Of a stretch of DNA of 64,000 nt, positions 1 to 9,884 are shown piece after piece (position 1 is the stretch's first letter; each line of letters opens with the position of its first letter). The notes below the pieces were generated by a model. The model worked only from the letters and a program-made list of their open reading frames with translations. It was not told the DNA's origin and ran no database searches. The translations under genes and the position numbers were made by a program. This DNA is from Nephrocerus scutellatus (taxonomy: Eukaryota > Arthropoda > Insecta > Diptera > Pipunculidae), in the NCBI GenBank assembly GCA_947095585.1, contig OX352765.1, forward strand, positions 77,917,976 to 77,981,975. The letters run 5' to 3'.

Positions 1-1860
1 TTCAGATTCCGCGATATTTGCAAGGAGTTCCAGATATTATTTGGCATACTATAGGAGTGTCGCGCCTTGTTAACACGAGAGCACACATCCAAGTCAGCAC
101 AACCATTTTTTGACTTCCGGCTGCCCAAATAACAAAACTTATCGACTTCCTCTATCCGATGTCCGTCAATCGAGAGATCACATATTCCACTAGCGTTAAC
201 GCGAAGTAGTTTCGTTTTTGAGACGCTAATTTTTAAACCCACTTTGTTAGCGTTAAGTTTTAGTGAGTTTAATTTTCGCTCCATGTCACCTAGCGATTGT
301 GATAGAAAACAGATATAATCGGCATAGTCCAGGTCTTCGAGGTGATAAAAAACATTCCATGGCAACCCCGATAGAGTACGGGTTACTATTATTTTCATCA
401 CCCATTCGATGATAATTGTGAAAAGCAATGGTGAGAGGGTGCAACCTTGCTTGACTCCCGAGTAGATGTTGAAAGGTGAGCCAAGATGACCGTTATGAAT
501 AACGCGGCATGTTGAGTCGCGGTACAGCTCCTTAATGATGTTAATGAGTTTTTCCGGAACACCACAGCTATAAAAAGCGTGTTTAAAATCTACAAAAACC
601 ATATACAGAGGAGAGAGATACTCAATTGACTGTTCAATGATTATACGCAGGGTGTTAATTTGATCAGTACAAGAACGTTCTGGGCGAAGTCCTGCTGGTT
701 CATTTCTCAAAATTGGCTCTAACGCATTCCGTAAGCGCCTAGCTATCATAGAGGAGATCACTTTGTTTATGGTGTTTAGCAGGGCAATTCATCTCCAGTT
801 TTCGCAATTGCTCAAATCACCTTTCTTGGGAAGTTTGACTTTTAAGCCTTCTTTTAACGACGATGGAATGGTTTCAGATTCCCAGATACCTTGATATATA
901 TGCAATGTTCGCGTAGTCAAATATACGTCGGCTTGAAGGAGTTCTGCGTAGATGTTGTCATTGCCTGCTGCCTTACCTGTTTGCAGAGAACGAATTGTTG
1001 TCCTTATCTCATCAAACGAAGGAGTAGCGACGCCGATGTTAAGTGGCCTATAAAGGTGCATATGTGGGTTGATGGACGTGCCTGGCGAAGTACAATTCAA
1101 AACATTCTTAAAATGTTCTGTCCAGCGGGTTAATTGGTGTTCCTCCATAATGATCAAAGAGCCGTCTATTGCCTTAACACGGTAGTTGATGTGGTGTTTC
1201 TTGTTGGCGAGCATACGGGCGAGTTGGTAAACTGTGCTGTATTGTCTACTATCAGCAGCTTGCTATGTTTGTCTTGCGATGTCGCTTAGCCATGCTCGTT
1301 AGTCCTTGATAGCTGAGCAGCCAACTTGCCGGTCCAGATCTCTATACTTCCGCGCTAATGCGCTTCGCACGGCACCCGAGGCCGCGTTTAACTCTACGTT
1401 GATGGATTGGCGTTCACGAATGGTGTTCCATGTGCTATCTGATATCCATTCTTTTCTAGTTTTGTCGGGATAACCTTTATTGGTTGAGGCTGCTTTCGTA
1501 TGCGCATTTACTGTTTTCTCCCATTTAGACTCTAGAGTTAGGGGCTGTATCTCGGAGAGAGGCTGTTCTACGCGGGATACATATTACAATTTTACATCTG
1601 GGTCTTGCAGTGCTGCTACAGCTGGTTTCTCGTTGTTTGGCTTCATGGGGTTGAGTGGACCACGAGCTTCAATCGCACACTGCCAACCACAAGGTGGTGG
1701 TCGCTGTAGACGTCGGCTGCTCTTCGGGTTCTAACGTCCAACAACGCTGGTCGCCACTTGCGGCTTATAGCGATGTGATCAATCTGGTTGTTGTACCTGT
1801 GATCAGGAGAGGTCCAGATGGTTTTGTGGATGTTTTTGTGGGGAAATCACTTTGTACGTA
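1..1860 (-). mobile_element. RTE-like non-LTR retrotransposon, decayed
   Basis: Reading right to left, the minus strand gives an endonuclease C-terminal part (about 1860-1640, with an SDHH-like motif), a linker (1480-1215), then the reverse transcriptase start (1214-789, with LPKKGDLSNCENWR). An in-frame TGA follows where a Gly codon is expected, and RT continues to the window edge. The polymerase motif near 310-330 reads LDYADYICF, so the second catalytic Asp of YADD is replaced by Tyr. The order endonuclease-RT without RNase H fits the RTE clade. The internal stop and lost Asp make it inactive. The 3' end lies left of the window. Confidence 0.75.
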
Positions 1861-1920
1861 CTATGATCTATATATACATTTATATATATATCTTACATAT
1901 ATATAAAACAGAGAATTTTT
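1861..1920. repeat. AT-rich TATATA low-complexity tract
   Basis: A run of alternating TA steps (tatatata and close variants) lies at the junction between the RTE remnant and the following region. About 160 bases after it (to about 2080) show no gene or clear repeat. Confidence 0.6.
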
Positions 1921-2084
1921 TTGTATATCGGTATATACAATTTGTGTCTTTCTAACTCTGGAACGCCTCGACCAATTTCAACCAAACTTGGAATACATAT
2001 TAGTTACTGTGTGGAATCAAGTTACTATCTGGAAATAAATATATAGTGGTAGGGGGTAGCACGTTTTGTGGTTGGGGGAGGCGT

Positions 2085-2830
2085 GGAAGCCGATAGTAGT
2101 GTCGGACCTACCGTTTTCGGTATCGCCGAGACGAATAGTGCTGGTAGCACACTCCTATGGGTGAGTTATGTATCCGCGCAGGGGGCTGGGCGAACGATAT
2201 TAGTGTTGATGTAATAGTTTTCAGGGTCGCTGAGTTGAATGGTGATGGTAAGACAGCTCTTGGTGGATGTGGTCGATAACTGAGGGTGGTGGGGGGGCCG
2301 ATATTAGTGTCGATTCGATGGTTTTCGGGGTCGCTGACTTTAACGGTGATGGTAAGACAGCTCTAGGGGGATGGGGTCGTTAACGGATGTGGGAGGGTTA
2401 CCGATATTAGTGTCGATTTTATATTTTTCGGCGTCGCTGAGTTAAATCGTGATGGTACGACATCTCTAGGGGGATGGGGTCGATAACTGATGGGCGGACG
2501 ATATTAATGTCGATTCTATGGTTTTCGGAGTCGCTGAGTTGAATGGTAAGGTAGGTTTGGTGGGATGGGGTCGTTAACTGAGTTGGGAAGGGGGGGTCAC
2601 CGATATTAGTGTCGATTCTATGGTTTTCTGGGTCGCTGAGCTGAATGGTGATAATAAAGACAGCTCTAGGGGGATGGGGTCGATAACTGAGGGGGGGGGG
2701 GGTTGACCAATATTAGTGTCGAGTCTACAGTTTTCGGGGTCCCTGAGTTGAATATTGATGGTAAGACAGCTCTAGGGGATGGGGTAGACACCTGAGGGTG
2801 ATGACCGACATAAGTGTCCATTCAATAGTT
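2085..2830. repeat. Tandem repeat, about 102-bp unit, 7 copies
   Basis: The block starting GATATTAGTGTCGAT, followed by GGTTTTCGGGGTCGCTGA and ending GGATGGGGTCG, recurs about every 102 bp (near 2092, 2198, 2300, 2404, 2500, 2602, 2710, 2810). The poly-G spacer varies in length. Copies differ by scattered substitutions and small deletions, as in an ageing minisatellite. In one plus-strand frame several units encode a peptide like VFGVADFNGDGKTAL but usually with a stop soon after, so there is no open gene now. Confidence 0.8.
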
Positions 2831-3730
2831 CACAGGGTCATTGAGATTAATAGTTTTGCTAGGACACTCCAATGGGTGAGTTGTCAATATATCTGCCAGG
2901 TTCTGCCATAGAACTGTGTGAGCCTTGATGTATTCAAGTCTTTTACAGGTGAGGGCATCACATATAAAAAGGATGTGTTCTGGCATCTCCTTTGCCTCGC
3001 CGCAAAAGCGGCAGTGATCTGTTTGGGATTTTCCCATTTTTGTTTATTGGCCATTAAATGGGCCAGGTCCTGTCATGTACCAGACAAGGGATCTGAGTGT
3101 ATATCGGTTTAACTTGATTGCCTTTTTTTGTGCTTTTAGTGTTGTATATGAGAAGCTTTTTGCTTTTTTTCACATTCAGCCTCAATTTTGTTATTTACTC
3201 ACTCTTTTATCTTGTTTTTGAGGTGGCTCTTGCTGTAGGCAATGCTTGGCTCGATACCAGTGAAGATCTCTTATGCGCCCCCTCTTGCGCAGAGGTATTC
3301 TGCCTCCTTCCCTTTACAGCCTGAATGGCCTGGAGATCACATTAAAATGACCTTGTTGGCTTTGCCCAGTTCGTTTAGGTGGCAGTAGCAGCTCCACGTT
3401 GTTCTTGAATTGAAAACTGGGCCTTTAAGCGCTAGCAGAGCGGCCTGGCTGTCGGAGATCATATAGATCTCGGTTCTTCCATATTTTCTTTTAATGCATT
3501 CTAATGTTCAGGCTTCTAATGCTATTGTTTCTGCCTAGAAAACGGTTGGGGATTTTCCTGGGGATATTCGTAATGTGGTTCAGGGTCCGAATACTCCTGC
3601 CCCTGTTCCTGAGTTTGTTTTAGATCCGTCTGTGTACCAGATAGATGCATGATTGGGGAGGTTATTTATGATATTTTCATCTTGATTACGGTCCGATACT
3701 CTTACTGAATTACTGAAAAGTTCCTTTGAA
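2822..3730 (-). mobile_element. Non-LTR retrotransposon ORF2 tail (RNase H plus Cys-rich end), decayed
   Basis: The minus strand from about 3730 has a YTDGSKTNSGTGAGVFGP-like RNase H start, then a broken stretch. It ends in an open segment (3037-2822) with CRFCGEAKEMPEHILFICD, the Cys-rich C-terminal motif of non-LTR elements that carry RNase H (I/R1/LOA group). Several stops and frame changes separate the parts. It is a fragment with no intact enzyme. The clade is uncertain. Confidence 0.6.
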
Positions 3731-3739
3731 AATTAGTTA

Positions 3740-4560
3740 TTAAATTCGCTATATTAACTTCGCGTGCCCGTGGCTGGCTGGCTGGCTGGCAGACAGGCAC
3801 ACCAAATCTTGTGATAAATTTTTAACCCACCTCCTAAAGCTCGATTTTATTGAAACTTTGCACACATGTTTATCTCCCATGACAACACTTTTTATTAAAA
3901 TATGGGCCCATCGGGGTCGGGGAGCTCCCATACAAAAAGTACCCGATTTTCTTAAAATTTTATACACATGTATAACTCCGATGGACAACACTTTTAGTAA
4001 ATATTTGGGAGTGATCGGGCCTCGGGCACCCATACAAATTTTATAAAAAAAAGTACCCGATTTTCTTCAAATTTTACATACATGTGTAACTCCGATGACC
4101 AAAACTTTTGTAAAAAATTTGGATTCCCCGGGCCCCGTGGCCCCATACAAATATTTTTTAAAAATTAATCCGATTTTCTTCAAATTTTATATGCATGTGT
4201 ATCTCCTATGGACAAAACTTTTGTAGAAACTTTGGAGACCCCGGGCCGTGGGGTCGTGAGGCTCCATACAAATTTTTAAAAACAATTACGACAGTGGGCT
4301 TTAATCCCCACATATCATGCGATTACCGAGCGGAAGTGTTACTATGGTGCTACTATCGCACGTGCATTGTGCCGAATAACTTTTGTTGGCTATATATTGT
4401 ACAGCGCAGTTAACTCGATTTTCTTCAAATCTTATATACATGTGTATCTCCGATGGACAAAACTGTTTGTAAAATTTGTGGAATGAACGGGCCCTGAGTC
4501 CCGAAAATAAATAATTTTTTAAAAATTAGCTCGATTTTCCTCAAATCAATTTAAACACAT
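3740..4560. repeat. Degenerate tandem repeat of about 115-150 bp units after a (GGCT)n tract
   Basis: Starts with TTAACTTCGCGTGCCCGTGG and a GGCTGGCTGGCT run, then repeats a unit containing CGATTTTCTTCAAATTTTA, CATGTGTATCTCCGATGGA, AAAACTTTTGTA and a GGGCCC-type GC patch with CCCATACAAAT. Related sequence occurs at 32390-32580 (same orientation) and 21280-21540 (opposite orientation), so it is dispersed. The constant left edge could be the end of a non-autonomous transposon (Helitron-like is one option). The short reading frames inside look accidental. Confidence 0.65.
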
Positions 4561-5345
4561 AATATGTATCTCTCTTATTAGAGAATTTAATTTAATTTAA
4601 ATTTTTTTTTTTAATTTAATTTAAATTTTTATGGGTTGTTTTTTTACCTATTAAATGCTTTTATATTAACTTGTTTTGTATGGAAAATAGTGTTAGAACG
4701 AAGCAGCAACAGCATCCAGCATAGGATTATGTAATTTTGAGCGTACACCGCACATCGTCAACACAAAGGGCACAACACAATTTCAGTTTCTAACTAATTC
4801 CCAAAACTAAAACATAAAATAGACAAGCTGCAGTGCGCATTACTCCCACACTAAACTAAACCCACACAGAGAACTACAAAAGTCGACATTTGGCTGTTCC
4901 ATAGGAAACATTCGTTTGCGTTCGAGATGCGGAGGGCTCCGTATACTCCGTGTCCACAGTAACTCGAACTCTGGAACACGATTGCTTGCTGAGGAATCGG
5001 AGAATTAACTCCAATTTTCTGAGATAAAATTATTTTGGATTCGCATTGTCAGTTGACTTTTAAAAGTTTTTGTTGCTGAGCTGACAGACAGATAACGGAG
5101 AATGTTGTTCGACTGAATGCAATCCTCTTCACTGAGGAGAAGGAGAAAATCTCTAAGCCCTTAGCTACATCTATGTTCTCTATGTTTTCGTACGTACACG
5201 AGGTGAGCAGTCATATCCATAATGTACCGCACACTTATGCTAAGTGACAAAATTTTGATATTGAAAATTATTCCAGACTGATTTGTATCTATTTCACAAT
5301 ATGGCTATGATGCTTGTGGCAAAGAAGACAATGACAAGGTAGGGA
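4561..5345. other. Non-coding stretch, no gene seen
   Basis: AT-rich sequence with an A/T run near 4585-4635 (aattta/taaatt repeats) and no ORF or recognisable transposon. Recognisable similarity to the promoters of the other plus-strand collagen genes begins only near 5350. Confidence 0.5.
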
Positions 5346-5349
5346 TCAC

Positions 5350-5551
5350 CAATGGTAGAAGTAGTGGTACGAGTATATGACAAAAATGCAGTGTTTTTGT
5401 GGTTGTTGTTGTGGTTTTTATTGTTATTGTTATTGCCACCTTCATTTTCCACTTGTTCGTAGTAAAAAACTGGAAAATTTAAATATTTTGTACATTTTTT
5501 TGAGTATATAAAGATAAAGGAAAATCGTATAACAACAGATTGGGCCGAACC
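5350..5551 (+). promoter_or_regulatory. Promoter of first plus-strand collagen-like gene
   Basis: About 200 bp can be aligned by eye with the regions upstream of the plus genes at 14345, 19897 and 48654. It has AATGGTAGAAGTAGT, a T/G-rich run, CTGGAAAATTTAAATATTTT (5470-5489) and a TATA box TATATAAAG (5505-5513) 39 bp before the end of the segment. The 5' leader contains CGTATAACAACAGATTGGGC, as in the other copies. Conservation of this block in copies whose further flanks differ suggests it holds the core control elements. Confidence 0.75.
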
Positions 5552-6050
5552 ATGAAGACCTTTACTTGTTTTCTGTTTTGTAAGTTTTGTAACAAATCTG
5601 AAAAGAATATTTGCATTAATGTGTTGTTTCTTTGTAGGTGTACTTGCCGTTGCATCGATTGCTGCAACTGACGGGACCGATGAGGAAGAGCAGAAATCCT
5701 TATTTGTTTACAGGCCGACAGTTGAGCACATAAACTGCAATTGTCCTCCGGGACCACCTGGTCCACCAGGTAAGGCTGGCCCTAAAGGACCTCATGGTGA
5801 TCGTGGTAAGGTTGGACCTAAGGGCGAAAATGGGCTGGTCGTTCCACGAGGACCACCCGGACCAAATGGTATTCCTGGAAATGTCGGACCACGCGGACCA
5901 CCAGGATTACCTGGACCAAATGGTACGCCCGGAAAGGATGCTTCTGATGATCTGTTAAATCTTCCCAACGACAAAGATAGAATACCTGGACCTCCTGGAC
6001 TACCAGGACGACCAGGACCACCCGGACCACCAGGAGAACCTGGATCATAA
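5552..6050 (+). CDS. Secreted short collagen-like protein, class P (copy A)
   Basis: Two exons: 5552-5579 and 5638-6050, with a 58-nt intron (GTAAGT donor, TTTGTAG acceptor, phase 1). The spliced product is 146 residues. Residues 1 to about 22 (start [16 protein letters not shown]) form a signal peptide. An acidic linker (DEEEQK) and a [12 protein letters not shown] segment follow, with Cys43 and Cys45, then Gly-X-Y repeats to the end. The collagen region is interrupted by a V-P-R triplet and by a charged non-collagen insert (about residues 101-118, KDASDD...). It ends GPPGEPGS. An AATAAA lies near 6285. The start is chosen because ATG, TATA box and splice sites are the same in four copies. 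Function is unknown; an extracellular structural role is inferred. Confidence 0.85.
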
Positions 6051-6345
6051 TCAACCACATCGATGGCTGGTTAAGGATCTCTGAGTCTATTAGGAGCGAA
6101 AACTTAAATCGTTTTTTTTTTCCTTTCTTGTTTGATTAGCGGTGATAAAATCTGAGCTCGAGCGCAGATTTCTAAAACGAAAAAAAAAAAACACGACATT
6201 AATAACGTTTGTTTTTGAGCTTCCATAAATATGAACTAATGAAGTGAAACTAAATAAACTAAACATTGAAATGAACCGTTATAAAGCAATAAACACAACT
6301 GATAATGAAACTCCAGAATTTTTTCTTTCGGTTATTGGATGTGGT
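6051..6345. other. 3' flank of copy A with inverted A/T-rich insert
   Basis: The 3' flank resembles that of the 14345 gene (GGATCTCTGAGTCT, ATGAACTAATG, AACCGTTATAAAGCAATAAACAC). It has an extra segment at about 6105-6200 bounded by a T-run and an A-run with CGAG/CTCG in the middle, suggesting a small inverted insertion. AATAAA near 6285-6290 is the likely poly(A) signal. Confidence 0.5.
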
Positions 6346-6660
6346 CCTAAAAGAATGGCGTTACGTGCCAAACAACTCGTGCAACAAGCCCACCGTTTTA
6401 ATGATATTGGTTGGCCTGCGCGAACCTGTGATTTGAGGCCATTTTTCTGGGGTGCCGTTTAAGATCGATTTTACGATAGCAATCCTGAAGCGATTCAGAG
6501 ACTTTAGCACAATTGTAAATATCGTAAAAAATGGCATCAAACTATCGAAAATGTACTCCGAAATTGGGTTTACTACTACTACGTTTCTGCAAAAACAGCC
6601 GACGTTGAGACAGCCATTTGAATGAAGTTGTACACATTCCATAATAAATCGGAGGGTTTA
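6346..6660 (+). pseudogene. mariner-like transposase C-terminal remnant
   Basis: Frames of the plus strand give GWPARTCDLRPFFWGAV, then (frame change) KDRFYDSNPEAIQR, and later VLRNWV. This order matches the C-terminal part of mariner-type transposases (WP.RSCDLTPLDFFLWG, then a helix, then a NW..R tail). The third catalytic Asp corresponds to the D of CDL. No inverted terminal repeats were found. Short, frame-broken and inactive. Confidence 0.5.
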
Positions 6661-6699
6661 CTCCTTTCAGTAAAGCATAAAACTTATAAAAATTGTAAA

Positions 6700-7861
6700 A
6701 TATCAATTTTTTTTTCTCTTTAATACTACGCCACATTACGGCTTTATTCTTGAATCTTTCTTTCAATGAAACTAACAAGAATTTACTATCTAGAATTTTT
6801 GAACTTAAGTCTTAATCTATGTTAACACTTTACTTTTATTTTTTTATAATTTAAGGGTTCACACCCTTATAATGCTCGGCTATATGCTTGGCACAGCGTG
6901 GCCGTTAATGAAAAGGAGGAGAAAGAGGAGATGTCTATGAACTTGTGTTTTGAATGCCTGTGAATCATAGTGATGTGGGAAGACAGAGCTTGGCAGAGCA
7001 TTCCACATACGTGTTGTACGGCTGAAGAACGAATCTTTGAACTTAACTTTAGGTCCGAAGATAGGCTTGAGTGTAAACTGATGAGAAGTTTGAGCGCCAC
7101 GAGTATTGTGATTGAATTCAAGGAGAGGTGGCATGCAACTGGCTATTTCTCTTGGGCCCCGCTGGTGAAAGAAGCGGCAAACCAGTGACAAGCAGGAAAT
7201 GTTTCTGCGGTGTTCTAGCGAATCTATTGATCTCGCAATGTTTTTGTCACCGATCAGTTTTATCGTACGGTTTTGTGTTTTATATAGCTGATGCAAGGTA
7301 GTTTTAGGCGCACCAAACCAGATAAGACAATTGTACTTAAATTTAGGGTGAATAAAAGCCTTGTAGATAGTAGCCATATCAGAGGGAGTGAAATATTTCT
7401 TGCACCGGGTTAGATAACCTAAACATTTCGTAGCATTTTTGGCGATGGCGAATATATGATCATTCCAACAAAGCTTGTCGTTAACGCACATACCGATAAT
7501 TGCAAATTTTTCAGTTTCCTTGAAGGAAGTGCCATTCATGGATAATGGCATGGGATTTGACATGAGACAGCATTGGGTTTTGGAAGCGTTAAATTTTACT
7601 CGATTATTATCTCCCCATTTTATTATGCTGTCTAGGTCAGAATTTAACGCGCTTCACATACGAACTTGTTTGAGTTCCACGTGAGAAGTGGAGGGACGTT
7701 CCTCAAACTTATATGAAAAGCTGAGAGTGCTGTCGTCAGCAAAAGAGTGAATTCGTTTAGAAGTCACAGATAAGGGATGATTAAAAAAATGAGAAAGAGT
7801 GTCTGGGACAGAACGGAGCCCTGGGGAACGCTAGCATTTATGTGGTGTATTTCAGACTTGA
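6700..7861 (-). mobile_element. CR1/Jockey-superfamily non-LTR retrotransposon, 3' half
   Basis: Reading leftward, 7760-7727 gives HSFADDSTLSF, the RT catalytic box with both Asp present. An open segment 7563-6880 (227 residues) follows with ILGMCVNDKLCWNDHIFAIAKN..., FTPSDMATIYKAF and the RT C-terminal tail ending SFFSRTTRMWNALPS. The 3' UTR runs to about 6700. The 5' RT half, endonuclease and ORF1 are missing, cut at about 7862 where Tc1 sequence begins. Copies of the same family lie at 12460-13400, 18010-18950, 23400-26960 and 46630-47640. Confidence 0.75.
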
Positions 7862-8205
7862 AATCTCATTTGACACAACAATTTTTACAAAATTACGTTC
7901 CAAATATAATTTCTTCACAACAATCATACTATCCAGACTTGAATCTAATGGATTTTTCCGTATGGTCCATTTTCGATGCCATGATTTCGACAAAAAGATA
8001 TGGAAGTGTGGGCGCATTGATCACAGCTCTTCGTAAACAATCGACCAAAATACCAACAATGCAATGCAATGCCTTCGTTAAGGGACTAGACGCTATCATA
8101 TGCGCCAAAGGTTGCTATATCGAGCAGTAATGTGTTTTTCATAAAATTTGAAATGACGAAATTACAGCCTTTCGATTTACTAACACTTCGATTGTCGCAC
8201 TCCTA
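7862..8205 (+). mobile_element. Tc1-like transposon remnant (right end)
   Basis: Plus-strand coding remains read QQFLQNYVPNIISSQQ, YPDLNLMDFSVWSIFDAMI and GLDAIICAKGCYIEQ, the C-terminal third of a Tc1-family DDE transposase (consensus PPYSPDLNP.DY..W). The right inverted repeat (GACGAAATTACAGCC... CGATTGTCGCACTCC) ends at a TA at 8204-8205. It is the reverse complement of the left end preserved at 59682 and 41118. The left part is missing. The same remnant lies just left of the other two minus-strand collagen genes. Confidence 0.75.
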
Positions 8206-8268
8206 CTTTGTTACGTAGTACTAAGTATGCGTTTTCAGACAAAATGAGTTTCTTTTACAATTTAAACA

Positions 8269-8274
8269 TTTATT
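8269..8274 (-). terminator. Poly(A) signal of minus-strand collagen gene B
   Basis: TTTATT on the plus strand is AATAAA on the minus strand, about 135 bp after the stop codon. It lies in sequence conserved next to the genes at 43704 (43568-43573) and 60666 (60541-60546). Confidence 0.5.
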
Positions 8275-8406
8275 AGGTGATCGAAGTATAAATAAATAAT
8301 GACAGCCATCTTGGCTGTAATATGAACTTTAAAAATGCTTAGCATTACTTTCAATTTTGGACCTAAAGCAACACCGAAAACACCCTCAATTTTCCAGGGA
8401 ATTGTT

Positions 8407-8774
8407 TCAACCATCAAATAAGCCATTTAAATTAGAAAAAGCTTCACCAACAACTCCGGCAACTCCATCATCTCCGGCATTTCCGGCAGACAGCTCCAGA
8501 GAACCAGATACACCCTTTTCTCCGGTGTTTCCAGTAGGTCCTTTTGGGCCAGGGGGACCAGGTGGACCAGGAGGACCGGGAGGACCAGGAATACATATGC
8601 ATTTTGTTTGTTCTAACAATGTCGAAAGTAAAATTCCTTTTCCTTCGACTGCAACGGAAATTGCCAAAAGACCTATAACAAAAAAAAAAAAAGTAATTCA
8701 TGAAAATTTTACTTTTTCTGAAGAAAAAAATCCTCTTAATACTTACAAAGGAAAATACAGACGATTATCTTCAT
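8407..8774 (-). CDS. Secreted short collagen-like protein, class M (copy B)
   Basis: Two exons on the minus strand: 8774-8747 and 8672-8407, with a 74-nt phase-1 intron (GTAAGT donor, GTTATAG acceptor). The product is 97 residues. It starts MKIIVCIFLCLLAISVAVEG (signal peptide about 1-20), then a short linker, Cys34-Ile-Cys36, about nine Gly-X-Y triplets ([16 protein letters not shown]...) and a Gly/Ala/Val-rich non-triplet tail ending LFDG. The 28-nt first exon, intron phase and Cys-x-Cys before the collagen run match class P, so the classes appear homologous although their mature sequences differ. As far as translated, the protein is identical to the copy at 43704-44069. The role is inferred as extracellular. 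Confidence 0.85.
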
Positions 8775-9580
8775 GTTTGAAAGTTGTCTATTTACCCAAA
8801 TGATGGACACGCTCTTTTTATACCAACAACAGCATCATCAATTTATTGTCAAACTCATTTGCAGACCGGTTGCATACATTTTGTGGAACTCTCATTAGAG
8901 AAACAGCATTGCGGTGAGATGAAGAAAACGTTGAATGGTTTTCAAAACATTGGCCGGAAAATCTGTTCAAGATGATACTTTTGATATCAGCTAATGCGAC
9001 ACATAAATATACATAAAAATGTCTATGTAGATAATCTGTGAGAAATTAATTCAACAAGTAATGGATGTAAATTATGTAAATTTCGTCTGGTTTTCTTTTT
9101 GTTGTTTTTTCTTTCCAGAATCAATAAAAAGACCAATTTTTGATTACATGTAGGTATAAAAGCTACGAACAGTAAAATCAAAATCAAGAAAACTGTTTTT
9201 GAGACCTGTATTTTATTGATATACACTTTGAATTTGTTTTTCATTTTCCCACGTGAGATGTTTGCTGCGGCCTTTAAACCAATCATTATAAGGTTACTGA
9301 GCGTAGGTCAATGTTTCGATTGTTTTTAGTATAAGTTGGTATAAACTAGTGTTAGAACAGCGATTGGTACAATTTGGGTCATAATCTTACTATTCGAGAG
9401 TACAGTCTAATACGTATAATGATACTCGCATGTTTTGTATTTGAAAAAATAAATTAATGAAAATCATTAGTATCCACTTTAAGAAATAAAATAAATGTCC
9501 GTTAAATTCAAACTTTGTACCATATGATGGGCGAAATTGATTAATTTGCTAACCAAGATCGAATTGTTTTTTTTTCTTTA
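8775..9580 (-). promoter_or_regulatory. Promoter and conserved upstream region of minus-strand gene B
   Basis: A TATA box (TATAAAAA on the minus strand, 8815-8822) lies about 41 bp upstream of the ATG. Sequence to about 9770 is closely similar to regions upstream of the genes at 43704-44069 and 60666-60983, with only small indels. No ORF of note lies in it. The long conserved upstream stretch is either regulatory or simply part of the duplicated unit. Confidence 0.65.
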
Positions 9581-9635
9581 GATTAACCAGGCTCTTTTAA
9601 CCAGATCTTTTAACCAGGGGTTAAACACCTGGTTT
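9581..9635. promoter_or_regulatory. AACCAG repeat cluster with hairpin
   Basis: Contains three direct TTAACCAG copies spaced about 17 bp apart, then AACACCTGGTT, which pairs with AACCAGG to form a short hairpin. The same cluster is upstream of the other two minus genes (44879-44935 and 61775-61831). It could be a protein-binding array about 0.8 kb upstream of the gene. No known site is assigned. Confidence 0.4.
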
Positions 9636-9884
9636 GATTATCGATTAGTTTTAAAGAAACTGAGAAAATGTGAATGTGACGGTCAGTTATCAGCAGAATA
9701 GGGGGAATAACACAGAATGCTTTAGAATACCAGGTAACCGTAATTATCTCTGACTGGTGGAAGTGCGATGAAACCTCCGCGCGTGGTAGCCGTCGGTAAT
9801 TTTCCTCCAATGCAGGAAAAGCGGAATGATCGGGCTGGTCCCTTCAAAGTGAGGTTGGCGCGAGGCCAATAACCTCACCCGTAA

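Noticed and set aside
3118..3324. Hydrophobic plus-strand ORF (68 codons)
   Set aside because: Lies opposite the RNase H non-LTR remnant in AT-rich sequence; no homologous copy or promoter.
5792..6060. Minus-strand Gly-Pro-rich ORFs opposite gene A
   Set aside because: Collagen-coding DNA is collagen-like on both strands. Only the plus frame has signal peptide, intron and TATA box.
8357..8803. Plus-strand 148-codon ORF over gene B (and its counterparts at 43621 and 60736)
   Set aside because: It is antisense to the spliced class M gene, has no signal peptide or collagen run of its own, and reads through the intron.
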